Assembly: GCA_023453795.1 (NCBI GenBank)
Contig: JAEXSP010000015.1
Coordinates: 62,001-126,000 of the forward strand
Source of the DNA: Bacillota bacterium
GTDB taxonomy: Bacteria > Bacillota > Clostridia > Acetivibrionales > JAEXSP01
Length of the DNA stretch: 64,000 nucleotides
Reading direction: 5' to 3'
Shown here: positions 26,895-35,610 of the stretch, in pieces
Numbering within the stretch: position 1 is the stretch's first letter
Layout of the letters: the number at the start of each line of letters is the position of its first letter
Made by a program: the position numbers and the translations under genes
Notes under the pieces: model-generated
Seen by the model: the letters and a program-made list of their open reading frames with translations, nothing else
Database searches by the model: none
What the model was told of the DNA's origin: nothing

Positions 26895-27920
26895 ATGAAA
26901 AAAGTTATTATGATAATTCTAGTAGTTACTCTGGTATTAGGTAATTCTATTTTTTCTGTAAATGCAAGTGAAGTTATTAACGTAAAAGATAATTATTCTA
27001 ATATTGCGGCTAAAGCAATAGACTTCTTAGGAGACTATGTTAATAATCCAAAGTTGGGCACTCCAGTTGAGTTGTATGGTCTGAATGATAATATTGTAGC
27101 TGTATTTTACGAGCTTAAAAATGGTGGATATATAATTATTAACACTAATGATTTTTCAGTTCCGGAATTTTCTCCTACAAGCTCAAATAAGTATTATAGT
27201 GCAAACTCAAAGAATAAGTACTATTATAATGGTCCAGGAGCATATTTTATAAAAAACGGCAATGTAATTAAAGATTTAAAGCATAATGAAAATCTGGGGA
27301 CAGCTCAGGAATTATGCAAGGAAGTTACAAAAACCGGCAAATACATTTACGGAGATGTTAAAAATAGCGTATCAGCTACCAATCAAAATATAAGCACTGA
27401 TCAAGCAGTTCAAAGGTCAGTGACAACAACCGTAGAAAGAAGAGTACCTGGAACAGTCCCAAATTATAGCTATAATCCTGATGGTATATGTGGCTCTACA
27501 GCATGTGCGATGGTTCTGAGATATTTAGATATATATTTTCCTGACGACTACGTTCCAAGTAATTTGGAATCATCAACCGGTGTAGCCTTAATTCAATACC
27601 TTGTTCCATATATGAACGATCCCGGAACTAATCCTGCTAATTTATTTGGCGGATTGCAAGATTATCTTGACGACAGAAATATCGATGATTTTGCTAATTG
27701 GGATGTTTCCGGTATAGGATTAATCATGAATTACATATCAGCCTCGCGTCCTTTTGTATTAGGATTACATAATCATCCGACATACAGTGAACATTGGGTT
27801 ACTGGATACGGGTATTCCCATGGTACAACAGACTATGCAATAGTAAACGATGGCTGGGGAAACACTAATATTTATATAAACCTGTCTTATACAGATTACA
27901 CTGTATACACAGAAGACTAA
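26895..27920 (+). CDS. Secreted papain-like (C39-like) cysteine peptidase
   Basis: Exported protein of 341 residues; signal peptide ends near residue 24 (VNASE). Residues 25-170 look like a propeptide, with the motif GGYIIINTNDFSVPE also seen in streptopain-type enzymes. The C-terminal half has the catalytic elements C199 (GICGSTACAM), H300 (EHWVTGYGY) and N318/D319 before GWG, the order of papain-like C39/C10 peptidases. Start ATG follows AAAGGCGG. It is a single gene, preceded by a possible peptide frame and followed by a strong hairpin. Substrate unknown; extracellular protein degradation or processing is likely. Confidence 0.78.
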   Translation: MKKVIMIILVVTLVLGNSIFSVNASEVINVKDNYSNIAAKAIDFLGDYVNNPKLGTPVELYGLNDNIVAVFYELKNGGYIIINTNDFSVPEFSPTSSNKYYSANSKNKYYYNGPGAYFIKNGNVIKDLKHNENLGTAQELCKEVTKTGKYIYGDVKNSVSATNQNISTDQAVQRSVTTTVERRVPGTVPNYSYNPDGICGSTACAMVLRYLDIYFPDDYVPSNLESSTGVALIQYLVPYMNDPGTNPANLFGGLQDYLDDRNIDDFANWDVSGIGLIMNYISASRPFVLGLHNHPTYSEHWVTGYGYSHGTTDYAIVNDGWGNTNIYINLSYTDYTVYTED

Positions 27921-28013
27921 TCTGATATTATTGTAATATTGCTCTTATAAAAAGCTCTTGGCCTCGAGACCTCGTCTTTTGCCAGATTTCCCTTCGGGAA
28001 ATGATCACTAATA

Positions 28014-28056
28014 ATAACTCCTCCGGACAATACTTAAAATTGTACGGGGGAGTTAT
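28014..28056 (+). terminator. Long hairpin after the cysteine peptidase gene
   Basis: ATAACTCCTCCGGACAAT (28014-28031) pairs with ATTGTACGGGGGAGTTAT (28039-28056), about 17 of 18 positions counting one wobble. A second small hairpin, TTTCCCTTCGGGAAA, lies just upstream. There is no long T-run, so terminator function is likely but not certain. The rest of 27921-28473 is AT-rich without a gene; TTTTTGGGCACCCAAAAA (28200-28217) is another palindrome. Confidence 0.65.
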
Positions 28057-28416
28057 CTTATTGCAATATTATTGGAACTGGGACAGTTAAGCGAAATAAT
28101 CTTATTTTTACTCAATAAAAAAGTGTATTTTTTTAAAAATTTTCTTAAATCTCAAGAAAATGCACATTACTTTTTTCATATAATGCTGGCCGTAAAATGT
28201 TTTTGGGCACCCAAAAAAACTTCCTCATTTTCTTTATGACAAAATAATTATAAACCTCCTTTAACTGTACCTAAAGTCTATTGTAATTTATTTCCCAACA
28301 AATATTAATAATTGTTAACTGCCCCATCTAATGTATAAAAAATTGTCAAAATTATTGAGAATTTCGCCATGAAACGCGATGTGAGAAAATGCCAAAACAT
28401 GTTATGATTTAGTAAA

Positions 28417-28440
28417 AATATGTTACATTTATAACATATT
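28417..28440. promoter_or_regulatory. Inverted repeat upstream of the xylanase gene
   Basis: AATATGTTA and TAACATATT (perfect nine-bp arms, six-base spacer) lie 33 bp before the start codon, and another ATGTTA half-site occurs at 28399-28404. It could be an operator or a 5' stabilising hairpin for the GH11-CE4 message; unproven. Confidence 0.45.
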
Positions 28441-28473
28441 ACTAATTAAAATTAAAGAAAGGAGAGTGCGAAA

Positions 28474-30045
28474 ATGAACAAGAAGTTGATGGTATTGTTT
28501 TCAATTCTAATGTGTTTTACTTTTACCATCATTTTGGCTGGAGTAGACGTACAGGCAGCACAAACACTTACCGAAAATGCAAAAGGTAAAATCGACGGTT
28601 ACGACTATGAGCTATGGAAAGATAACGGAACCACCAGCATGACGCTTAATGGCGGCGGTACATTCAGTTGCTCATGGAGTAATATAAATAATGCGTTATT
28701 CCGTACAGGCAAGAAATACGACGAGACCAAGACCTGGCAAGAACTTGGATCTATAAAATTAAACTACGAATGCGACTACCAGCCATCAGGAAATTCATAT
28801 TTGGCTGTCTATGGGTGGACGAGTAGTCCGCTTGTAGAATATTACATTGTCGAAAGTTGGGGGAGCTGGAGACCACCAGGATCAACATCAAAGGGTACAA
28901 TTACTGTTGATGGTGCTGTTTATGACTTATACGAGACAACTCGTACAAACCAGCCTTCCATCAAAGGTACTGCAACTTTCGAGCAATATTGGAGTGTTCG
29001 TCAGCAGAAGCGTACCAGCGGAACTATAACTGTTAGCGATCACTTTAAAGCGTGGGAAGCTAAAGGAATGAAAATGGGTAAAATGTATGAGGTATCCATG
29101 GTAGTAGAGGGATATCAGAGTAGCGGTAGAGCTAATATGACTAAAATGTCAATTAATTCTGACGACCCAATAAATCCAGGTAAGACAATACAGCTTGGTG
29201 ATGTTGATGGAAGTGGAACTGTAGATGCTCTTGATTTAGCTGCTTACAAGCAATATTTACTAAGTCGAAATACTACTTTTACTGTTCCTGAAGCAGCGGA
29301 TACAGACCAAAATGGTTCCATGGATGCTCTTGACTTTTCCAGGATAAAACAGCATCTTTTAGGTCTTATTAAATTAGGTACAATAACAATTGGAGGAGGT
29401 GGGGGTGATATCGACCCTACTAAAAAGCTTATTGCCTTAACTTTTGATGATGGTCCAGATGCAACTATGACACCAAAAGTTCTTGATAGACTAGAAAAGT
29501 ATGGTGCAAAAGGTACATTCATGATGATTGGACAAAACATTAATTCTGCAACAGCTTCTGTTATTAAAAGAATTAATAATGATGGATATGAAATCGGAAA
29601 TCATTCATGGGATTATCAGAGTATGAATAATATGTCTGCAACAGATATTAAGACAAAAATCGCCAACACTACTGCAGCTATACAACAATACTCAGGTCAA
29701 ACACCTAAGTTCTTCCGTGCACCAAACCTAGCATATAGCCAAACTTTGTATAGTTCAGTTGATTTAACATTTATACAGGGTGTTATATGTCAAGACTGGA
29801 ATGGAGGTTCAGCAACAACAGCTCAAGCAAGAGCAGATTTAGCAATAGCGGGAGCTAAAGATGGTGCAATCATATTGTTGCATGATAATCAACCGGCACC
29901 GCATCCTACTGCTGAAGCGTTGGATATAATAATTCCTACACTTCAACAACAAGGTTATCAATTTGTAACCTTGAGCGAGTTGTTTAAAGCTAAGGGTGTT
30001 GATTTAAGCACTACTGGTGATAAGGTTTATTCTAGTGTTCCATAA
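28474..30045 (+). CDS. Cellulosomal xylanase GH11 - dockerin I - CE4 acetylxylan esterase
   Basis: Secreted bifunctional enzyme of 523 residues. Signal peptide to about 29; GH11 domain at 31-228 with nucleophile E122 (LVEYYIV) and acid/base E212 (VEGYQSSG); type I dockerin at 241-300 with two calcium segments (GDVDGSGTVDALD, DTDQNGSMDALD); a glycine linker; CE4 domain from 318 with TFDDG (D325, D326), GNHSW (H377), FRAPN and ILLHD. It should cut xylan and remove acetyl groups while docked on a scaffoldin. The second metal histidine of CE4 (HSxxH) is Y381 here. A similar xylanase-dockerin-CE4 enzyme is known from Clostridium thermocellum, there with an added CBM6 that is absent here. Start ATG follows AAAGGAGAG. 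Confidence 0.95.
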   Translation: MNKKLMVLFSILMCFTFTIILAGVDVQAAQTLTENAKGKIDGYDYELWKDNGTTSMTLNGGGTFSCSWSNINNALFRTGKKYDETKTWQELGSIKLNYECDYQPSGNSYLAVYGWTSSPLVEYYIVESWGSWRPPGSTSKGTITVDGAVYDLYETTRTNQPSIKGTATFEQYWSVRQQKRTSGTITVSDHFKAWEAKGMKMGKMYEVSMVVEGYQSSGRANMTKMSINSDDPINPGKTIQLGDVDGSGTVDALDLAAYKQYLLSRNTTFTVPEAADTDQNGSMDALDFSRIKQHLLGLIKLGTITIGGGGGDIDPTKKLIALTFDDGPDATMTPKVLDRLEKYGAKGTFMMIGQNINSATASVIKRINNDGYEIGNHSWDYQSMNNMSATDIKTKIANTTAAIQQYSGQTPKFFRAPNLAYSQTLYSSVDLTFIQGVICQDWNGGSATTAQARADLAIAGAKDGAIILLHDNQPAPHPTAEALDIIIPTLQQQGYQFVTLSELFKAKGVDLSTTGDKVYSSVP

Positions 30046-30090
30046 CTTTTTGATAACATAAATTATTTAGAGGTAAAAAGCAGTTACAAA

Positions 30091-30125
30091 AACAACTCTG
30101 TCAGCTTGGCAGAGTTGTTTTTATA
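30091..30125 (+). terminator. Terminator after the xylanase gene
   Basis: AACAACTCTG (30091-30100) and CAGAGTTGTT (30110-30119) form a ten-bp stem, with TTTTTAT following. Confidence 0.92.
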
Positions 30126-30159
30126 TCTTGAGAATCCCTGTGTCTGGTAATTACATTAA

Positions 30160-30426
30160 TTATTTAATACAAAGTCCACATGAAGGGCACTCTTTATCCT
30201 CTGGCGAAAGCTTTGTGTGACAAGCCGGACATTCATCATAAAGCACACCTTTTATCTCATCTTCCTCAATTTGCCCCTCTTTAAGAACATTTTCATGAAG
30301 TCGTTCCTTCAATATTTGTTTAATTTCAATGAGTTGCTTTGCTACTTGTGAATTATCAATTGCATTTTTTATTATAAAATAGATAATCACAAGTGCTATT
30401 ATAAATAATGTAAATAAAAGCAACAT
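30160..30426 (-). CDS. Small membrane protein with C-terminal zinc ribbon
   Basis: Protein of 88 residues: an N-terminal membrane helix (about 2-23), a charged alpha-helical middle, and a four-cysteine zinc-ribbon motif (CPACHTKLSPEDKECPSCG) at the cytoplasmic end. I prefer ATG 30426, nine bases after GGAGG, over the in-frame GTG at 30459. It is convergent with the xylanase gene and divergent from the sigma-factor gene. Function unknown. Confidence 0.7.
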   Translation of the reverse strand: MLLLFTLFIIALVIIYFIIKNAIDNSQVAKQLIEIKQILKERLHENVLKEGQIEEDEIKGVLYDECPACHTKLSPEDKECPSCGLCIK

Positions 30427-30596
30427 AAATCCAATCCTCCAGATAAAGTAAGCTATCACATAATATATGTTACAATATTTTTACATATTTTAAAAGAGTG
30501 TACATGTTACAATGCAAAGTGTTTATTTATACTTTTTGCTTTTCCGGATTGTTAATATAGTATAAAACTTTTTCAAATGATGAGGAAGGCTGATAA

Positions 30597-31127
30597 ATGA
30601 ATGAATATATGATACTGGAGGATTTGATACAAAAAATTTCACTGGGAGACAAGGATTCACTGGGAAAGTTATATGATATCACAAGTAGGGATGTATTTGG
30701 GTATTCCTTTTCCTTAGTATGTAATAAAGCTGTTGCTGAGGACATTATGCAAGAGGTTTATATGAATATTTTCAATCAAGCCGGTTCCTATAAACCAAGG
30801 GGTAAACCAATGGCTTGGATACTACGTATTACTAGAAATATGTCATATAACATACTAAAAAAACAAAAAAGAGAACTCTTTTATACAGATAATCAATTTG
30901 ATGATCAAAAGGAAAATTCTTTTGACGATTCTGAAATTATCGATAAATTGATAATAAATGAAATGATTAATAAACTCTCAGCCAAAGAGCGCCAAATAAT
31001 TACACTTCATTTGTTATCTGGAATATCCCAAGTTGATATCGCAAAAATAACAGGGATTCCACTCCCAACTGTTAAATGGAGATATAAATCCTCACTAAAA
31101 AAATTAGCTAAAATAGCAAACTATTAA
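30597..31127 (+). CDS. ECF-type RNA polymerase sigma factor
   Basis: Protein of 176 residues with the sigma-70 region 2 (SFSLVCNKAVAEDIMQEVY, then PMAWILRITRN) and region 4 helix-turn-helix (LSAKERQIITLHLLSGISQV, then TGIPLPTVKWRYKSSLKKL). Regions 3 and 1.1 are absent, as in all ECF factors. Start ATG follows GAGGAAGG. The next gene, 66 bp on, encodes a single-pass membrane protein of the kind expected for its anti-sigma factor. It could control surface or hydrolase genes nearby; no target promoter was identified. Confidence 0.93.
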   Translation: MNEYMILEDLIQKISLGDKDSLGKLYDITSRDVFGYSFSLVCNKAVAEDIMQEVYMNIFNQAGSYKPRGKPMAWILRITRNMSYNILKKQKRELFYTDNQFDDQKENSFDDSEIIDKLIINEMINKLSAKERQIITLHLLSGISQVDIAKITGIPLPTVKWRYKSSLKKLAKIANY

Positions 31128-31193
31128 TTGAGCAAAAGCAAAGGGTTCAGCTTTGCTGAATACTGACTATTAATAATAAGAGAGGTGTAATTT

Positions 31194-31964
31194 ATGAATA
31201 ATGTAGAAAAAAAAATTTCAGAAAGCTTGAAAAGAAGTATGGGTAAATTTAATCCCAAGATACATAATGAAATAATTAGTAACTGTGACCAGCCGAATCT
31301 ACTATATAATTTCAAGGCGAAGAAATCCTTTATACCAAGATTAGTTTATTTGAAACCCAGATATATGTTAGTAAGTATAATTATGGTAACGTTTCTCATT
31401 GCAGCAGCAGCATATGCATATCAAAACAATAAATTTTTTGATATAGGCCAGAAAATAAGTAAGATTGAAGAAATGAACGACACGGGTGCTGTTGCAATAG
31501 TCGGTGACAAAAAAATAACAAAAAAATCCTTTGATACTTTTAAAGAGCTATATAGTGCTGGTGATAACATGCCTTCAGATTCAGCACTGCTTGATAAGCT
31601 CGTAGAAAAAGAAGTTATATATCAACAGGCATTAAAAGATAATATTAGTATAAGCGAAGAAGAAGTAAACAAGGCTTTTCAACAACAGAAAGATTCTGTA
31701 GCTAAAGATAGTGAAGCCAATGAAATGGTTAAAAATTTAATAGAAGGTAGAAATATTACTGAAGAAGAGTATTGGGAAAAAATGAAGAAAAGTATTAGAA
31801 AAGCTTTAATTCGCGGTAAATATATTAACAAACTAAAAGATGAATTCAAGAAACAGAATCCTGATATTCAAAATAGGGATTTTCAATTCAAATTCAAGGA
31901 GTACTATAATAATAAGGTTAATTCATTAAAGAGTGCTATGAAAATCGAGAAATTTATCAAATAA
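31194..31964 (+). CDS. Membrane protein with SurA_N-like external domain, probable anti-sigma factor
   Basis: Protein of 256 residues. A short cytoplasmic N-terminus of about 54 residues is followed by one membrane helix at about 57-77 (MLVSIIMVTFLIAAAAYAY) and an extracellular helical domain. Residues from about 98 (VAIVGDKKITKKSFDTF, then LLDKLVEKEVIYQQALKDNI) resemble the N-terminal chaperone domain of SurA/PrsA, without the parvulin prolyl isomerase. Coupled behind the ECF gene it is the natural candidate for its membrane-bound anti-sigma factor, with the SurA_N-like part as an external sensor; that is inference, and no zinc anti-sigma motif is seen. Start ATG follows AGAGAGGTG. Confidence 0.72.
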   Translation: MNNVEKKISESLKRSMGKFNPKIHNEIISNCDQPNLLYNFKAKKSFIPRLVYLKPRYMLVSIIMVTFLIAAAAYAYQNNKFFDIGQKISKIEEMNDTGAVAIVGDKKITKKSFDTFKELYSAGDNMPSDSALLDKLVEKEVIYQQALKDNISISEEEVNKAFQQQKDSVAKDSEANEMVKNLIEGRNITEEEYWEKMKKSIRKALIRGKYINKLKDEFKKQNPDIQNRDFQFKFKEYYNNKVNSLKSAMKIEKFIK

Positions 31965-31997
31965 AATTTTTCCCTCCTAAAAAATCAAAGGGAGCGT

Positions 31998-32174
31998 ATG
32001 CTCACCTATTATGTTTTACATAAGAACCAGAAGGCTTTTATCCTTTCAGATAACACTCGGGTTACCGAATTGAGCGAAAAAGCAGATAGAATGGCTTTGA
32101 GGCTGTATGTATATCTTAATGCGAAGAAAAATAAGGCGCAAAACAAAGGCAAGGTGAAATACCTGTACCATTGA
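31998..32174 (+). CDS. Possible small basic protein, 58 residues
   Basis: A 58-codon frame beginning MLTYYVLHKN and ending KVKYLYH, with GGGAG four bases before the ATG. It is rich in Lys and Asn, has no signal peptide or membrane helix, and matches no family I recognise. It lies in the 375-bp gap between the SurA_N-like gene and the alpha-galactosidase gene. It may be a real small gene or the tail of a decayed one. The rest of the gap holds an imperfect hairpin (AACTGGTT ... AACCGGTT, 32262-32294). Confidence 0.4.
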   Translation: MLTYYVLHKNQKAFILSDNTRVTELSEKADRMALRLYVYLNAKKNKAQNKGKVKYLYH

Positions 32175-32339
32175 TCAAAAGGAAAAATCAGAACAATGCT
32201 GCCATTTTGCAGGAAAATAAAATTATATGTAGAATAATTTCTTATAACTTACAATAATGGGAACTGGTTATCAGGGTTGATAGTTGAACCGGTTTAATGC
32301 AGCATGGCTATAATGGATAGTCCACTAGGGGGTATATGA

Positions 32340-33752
32340 ATGAAAAAAATCAAACGCCTTATCGCCTTGGGAATTTTGACAGCGGTGTTTATCTCACCAT
32401 TTCCGCTATCTGTCCAAAATGGTAATCAAGTGCTGGCCCTGGACAACGGTCTGGGATTGACTCCACCCATGGGGTGGAACAGCTGGAACATCTTTCAGGG
32501 TGACATCAATGAGGATAAGATCAAGCAAATTGCAGATGCAATGGTTACAACAGGGATGAAGGATGCAGGCTATGAGTATGTCAATCTTGATGACAATTGG
32601 ATGGCAAACCCTGCTCGTGACATTAACGGAAATCTCATTCCGGATCCCAAACGTTTTCCCAGCGGTATGAAAGCTTTGGCAGATTATATTCATTCAAAGG
32701 GATTAAAATTCGGAATTTATGGTGACAGGGGAAAAACCACATGCTGCAATATTCCCCAGAGCGGAAGCGAGGGGTATGAGGAACAGGATGCAAAAACTTT
32801 TGCTGACTGGGGAGTGGATTATTTGAAATATGATAACTGTGCTTCGGACAGTTATCTGCAGGCAGGCTACGAAAAAATGCAGAATGCTCTTTTGAAAACA
32901 GGAAGACCTATTTTCTACAGCATATGCTGCTGGTATTTTGTAGGTCCATGGATGGTAGATTGCGGTAATTCCTGGAGAACAACAGGAGATATTTATGACA
33001 ACTGGGGAAGTATTACAAAGAATATTGATGAAAACTCCAAGTCAGCCTCCTATGCAGGTCCAGGCCATTGGAATGATCCGGATATGCTGGAGGTTGGCAA
33101 TGGTAAAATGACAGATACGGAATACAAGGCGCATTTCAGCATGTGGTGCATGATGGCAGCTCCCCTTATCGCCGGAAATGACCTTAGGAATATGACTACT
33201 GCTACCAAAGACATTCTTACCAACAGGGAAGTCATTGCTATTGATCAGGATGCTGCAGGAGTTCAAGGCACTAAGGTAAGTACTTCGGGAGAACTTGAAG
33301 TATGGTGTAAACCTCTAGGGGCAGATGGTACTACCAAGGCAGTTACCCTTCTGAATCGAGGAGGCGCTTCGGCAGATATCACTGTAAATTGGAGCGATAT
33401 AAAGCTTGCCAATGGTCCTGCCACTGTTCGTGAGCTTTGGGAGCATAAGGATTGCGGCACATTCAATAACGGGTATACAGCCAATGTACCTTCCCACGGT
33501 GCGGTGGTATTAAAAATTCAACAAAGTTCCACCGATATAATGTTTGGTGATGTTGATGGAAACAACACAATAGATGCATTAGATTATTCATTAGTAAAAC
33601 AGTATCTGCTTCGCCAGATTCCCGGCTTCCCCGCTTCAAACGGCAGACTGGCTGCCGATGTTGATGGAGACGGTCAAATAACAGCACTGGATTTATCATT
33701 AGTCAAGCAATATTTGCTGAAGGTTATTAACAAATTCCCCGCGCAAAAATAA
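32340..33752 (+). CDS. Cellulosomal GH27 alpha-galactosidase with type I dockerin
   Basis: Secreted enzyme of 470 residues. Signal peptide ends near residue 34 (VLALDNG); GH27 barrel begins at GLTPPMGWNSWN; nucleophile D165 (YLKYDNC) and acid/base D217 (RTTGDIYDNW) are in place; a beta-sandwich domain follows; a type I dockerin closes the protein at about 400-468 (GDVDGNNTIDALDYSLVKQY and ADVDGDGQITALDLSLVKQY). It removes alpha-1,6-galactosyl side chains from galactomannan or melibiose-type sugars while attached to a cellulosome. Start ATG follows AGGGGGT. Its stop codon abuts that of the convergent DUF3592 gene with no terminator between. Confidence 0.95.
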   Translation: MKKIKRLIALGILTAVFISPFPLSVQNGNQVLALDNGLGLTPPMGWNSWNIFQGDINEDKIKQIADAMVTTGMKDAGYEYVNLDDNWMANPARDINGNLIPDPKRFPSGMKALADYIHSKGLKFGIYGDRGKTTCCNIPQSGSEGYEEQDAKTFADWGVDYLKYDNCASDSYLQAGYEKMQNALLKTGRPIFYSICCWYFVGPWMVDCGNSWRTTGDIYDNWGSITKNIDENSKSASYAGPGHWNDPDMLEVGNGKMTDTEYKAHFSMWCMMAAPLIAGNDLRNMTTATKDILTNREVIAIDQDAAGVQGTKVSTSGELEVWCKPLGADGTTKAVTLLNRGGASADITVNWSDIKLANGPATVRELWEHKDCGTFNNGYTANVPSHGAVVLKIQQSSTDIMFGDVDGNNTIDALDYSLVKQYLLRQIPGFPASNGRLAADVDGDGQITALDLSLVKQYLLKVINKFPAQK

Positions 33753-34475
33753 TTAAGCAAGGGCAACCATTTTTTCTATTTCTTCAACTGAAACAAAATA
33801 CCTTTTGGGATTGTCTCTTTCTATGTACACCACAAGGCTTTGAATCTGCCTGTCATTTATAATGGGCTCTGGATTAAACCAGATATTGGGGCTTTTAAAG
33901 AAATAAATTAATCCTGTAGAAGGGTCTGTCCATTTACAGGTAATTATATAAGGACTCCTTCCATTAACCTTGTAAGAACGGTTTAAAGTTACCTCCGATA
34001 TTTCAGCATATACTGCCTCGCCCTTTTCCTTTAAACTTTTATTAATCATTATCTTCCTAACCTTCATAAGGATGACCACAGAACCAACTGCAAAGAATAT
34101 AAGCCCGATCAAGGGTATGATAAATAAAAAATTAAATCCAAATTTAGACAAAATTTGATCGGGATGATCAGGATCATAATAGATTTTGACTTTATCTCCT
34201 ACACGCATGCCACCACTATAATAGTCAAGACGTTCTTCATATTCCTTATCATCAACATAGTATTTCACATATGCTTTATAACTTCTATGCCTGCGACTTT
34301 CGCTTAAAGTACCATCGTATTCTTTTCTTATGTCACTTATATAAGCTGTCTGTTCTATTGCTCTGTTTTTAAAGGCTATATTACTAGATGCAATAAATAT
34401 TCCTATCACCAGAAACAAAACACCTATAAAAATAAAAATAGCGCCGATTAACCACCCAGCAGCTTTTGCCTTCAT
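33753..34475 (-). CDS. DUF3592 membrane protein
   Basis: Protein of 240 residues with two N- and mid-located membrane helices (about 8-29 and 113-137) separated by an external beta-rich domain containing the DUF3592 pattern (VGDKVKIYYDPDHPDQIL), and a similar beta domain at the C-terminus. Family function is unknown. Start ATG follows AGGAGGA. It is transcribed toward the alpha-galactosidase gene and shares the exact boundary 33752/33753. Confidence 0.85.
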   Translation of the reverse strand: MKAKAAGWLIGAIFIFIGVLFLVIGIFIASSNIAFKNRAIEQTAYISDIRKEYDGTLSESRRHRSYKAYVKYYVDDKEYEERLDYYSGGMRVGDKVKIYYDPDHPDQILSKFGFNFLFIIPLIGLIFFAVGSVVILMKVRKIMINKSLKEKGEAVYAEISEVTLNRSYKVNGRSPYIITCKWTDPSTGLIYFFKSPNIWFNPEPIINDRQIQSLVVYIERDNPKRYFVSVEEIEKMVALA

Positions 34476-34711
34476 CGTCCTCCTCCTTGGAATCCTGTAA
34501 AAATTTAGATACCAGAATTATATTATCATCATATAAAATAGTCAAGTAAACAGCTGATACGCAGGCTCAAAATAGGTTAGTAAACTCTTTGCTGAAAATA
34601 ATTTTGGGACAGTTAAGCAAAGTTAACTTGTTTTTTCTATTCCAAAATATTCTTGCGTTTTATTCTATGTCTGTTATCATTTAATTGACTACCGATTACA
34701 AGGAGCAATCC

Positions 34712-35296
34712 ATGAAAATACCTTCAATACTAAAGAAAATAGTAATCGCCATATTAATTACCTGCTTTGTAATAATAGCCCCGGTCTATTCCTGCATTCT
34801 CTATAATGCTTTTGAAGCTCATCCTGAGAAATCTGATGCCATCATCGTACTTGGCTGCCAGATAAGGGGCATGAAACCAAGCCCCATGTTGAAATTCAGG
34901 CTTGAAAAGGCCCTTGACCTTTATAAGCGTGGATATGCTGAGCATATAATTGTAAGCGGCGGCAAAGGCGGAAATGAGATAACCTATGAATCCAGTGTTA
35001 TGAAAAGCTGGCTTTCGAGCCATGGAGTTAAGCAAGACGATATATTTACAGAAAACAAATCGACGAGTACCTATGAGAACCTTAAGTTTTCAAAGAAAAT
35101 AGCTGATAAACAAGGATTTAAGTCTGTTATAATAGTTTCAAACGATTTTCACATATTCAGGTCGCTGATGATCGCACGCAAGCTGCATATTAAAGCTACA
35201 GGGGCGCCCGCTCATACACTGTGGCATGATATTCCCTACTACCACTTCAGAGAGGTTTTTTCAGTAATAAAGAACTTTGCTTTAAACCGAATGTGA
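34712..35296 (+). CDS. YdcF/SanA-like DUF218 protein
   Basis: Protein of 194 residues, one N-terminal membrane helix (about 10-28), then a DUF218 Rossmann-like domain with the marks AIIVLGCQI, HIIVSGGKGGNE, STSTYENLKFS and IIVSNDFHIFRS. Family members are envelope proteins linked to wall or vancomycin phenotypes in other bacteria; the reaction is not established. I chose ATG 34712, six bases after AAGGAG; a TTG nine codons earlier lacks a site. It ends directly against the next gene on the other strand. Confidence 0.9.
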   Translation: MKIPSILKKIVIAILITCFVIIAPVYSCILYNAFEAHPEKSDAIIVLGCQIRGMKPSPMLKFRLEKALDLYKRGYAEHIIVSGGKGGNEITYESSVMKSWLSSHGVKQDDIFTENKSTSTYENLKFSKKIADKQGFKSVIIVSNDFHIFRSLMIARKLHIKATGAPAHTLWHDIPYYHFREVFSVIKNFALNRM

Positions 35297-35527
35297 TTAT
35301 TTATGTTTTTTTTGTACAATTATTTGATTTCTGCCGTTTTTGAAAGATTTTTTTACATCGTACCCTCTCATGACCAAAGTATCGTAAATAATGTCTGTCT
35401 GCTCGAAATAGTTGTTTCCTACATCAAGTATGAGAGTCTCCCCATATTGAAGCTGCTGTGATACTTCCTCCAGCGTGTTATCAATGTTCAGGCTTTCCGC
35501 ATTAACAATGTTTTCATTCTCATCCAT
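35297..35527 (-). CDS. Small hypothetical protein, 76 residues
   Basis: Acidic N-terminus (MDENENIVNAES), then a compact alpha/beta region (ETLILDVGNNYFEQTDIIYD, GYDVKKSF, NQIIVQKKHK). No signal peptide, helix or known motif. AAGGAGG lies 11 bases before ATG. I do not recognise the family. It is divergent from the shikimate kinase gene. Confidence 0.65.
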   Translation of the reverse strand: MDENENIVNAESLNIDNTLEEVSQQLQYGETLILDVGNNYFEQTDIIYDTLVMRGYDVKKSFKNGRNQIIVQKKHK

Positions 35528-35610
35528 TTTATTTTTATCCTCCTTTTTATATTATTGCCGGAAGTGTGATAATATATGAGTAAATAGATATGAAACAGGG
35601 GGGGGTTTGT

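Noticed and set aside
28074..28473. Alternative sigma-I-type promoter for the xylanase gene
   Set aside because: C-rich and CG-A-like words occur, but spacing and context are too loose to claim without an RsgI/SigI pair nearby.
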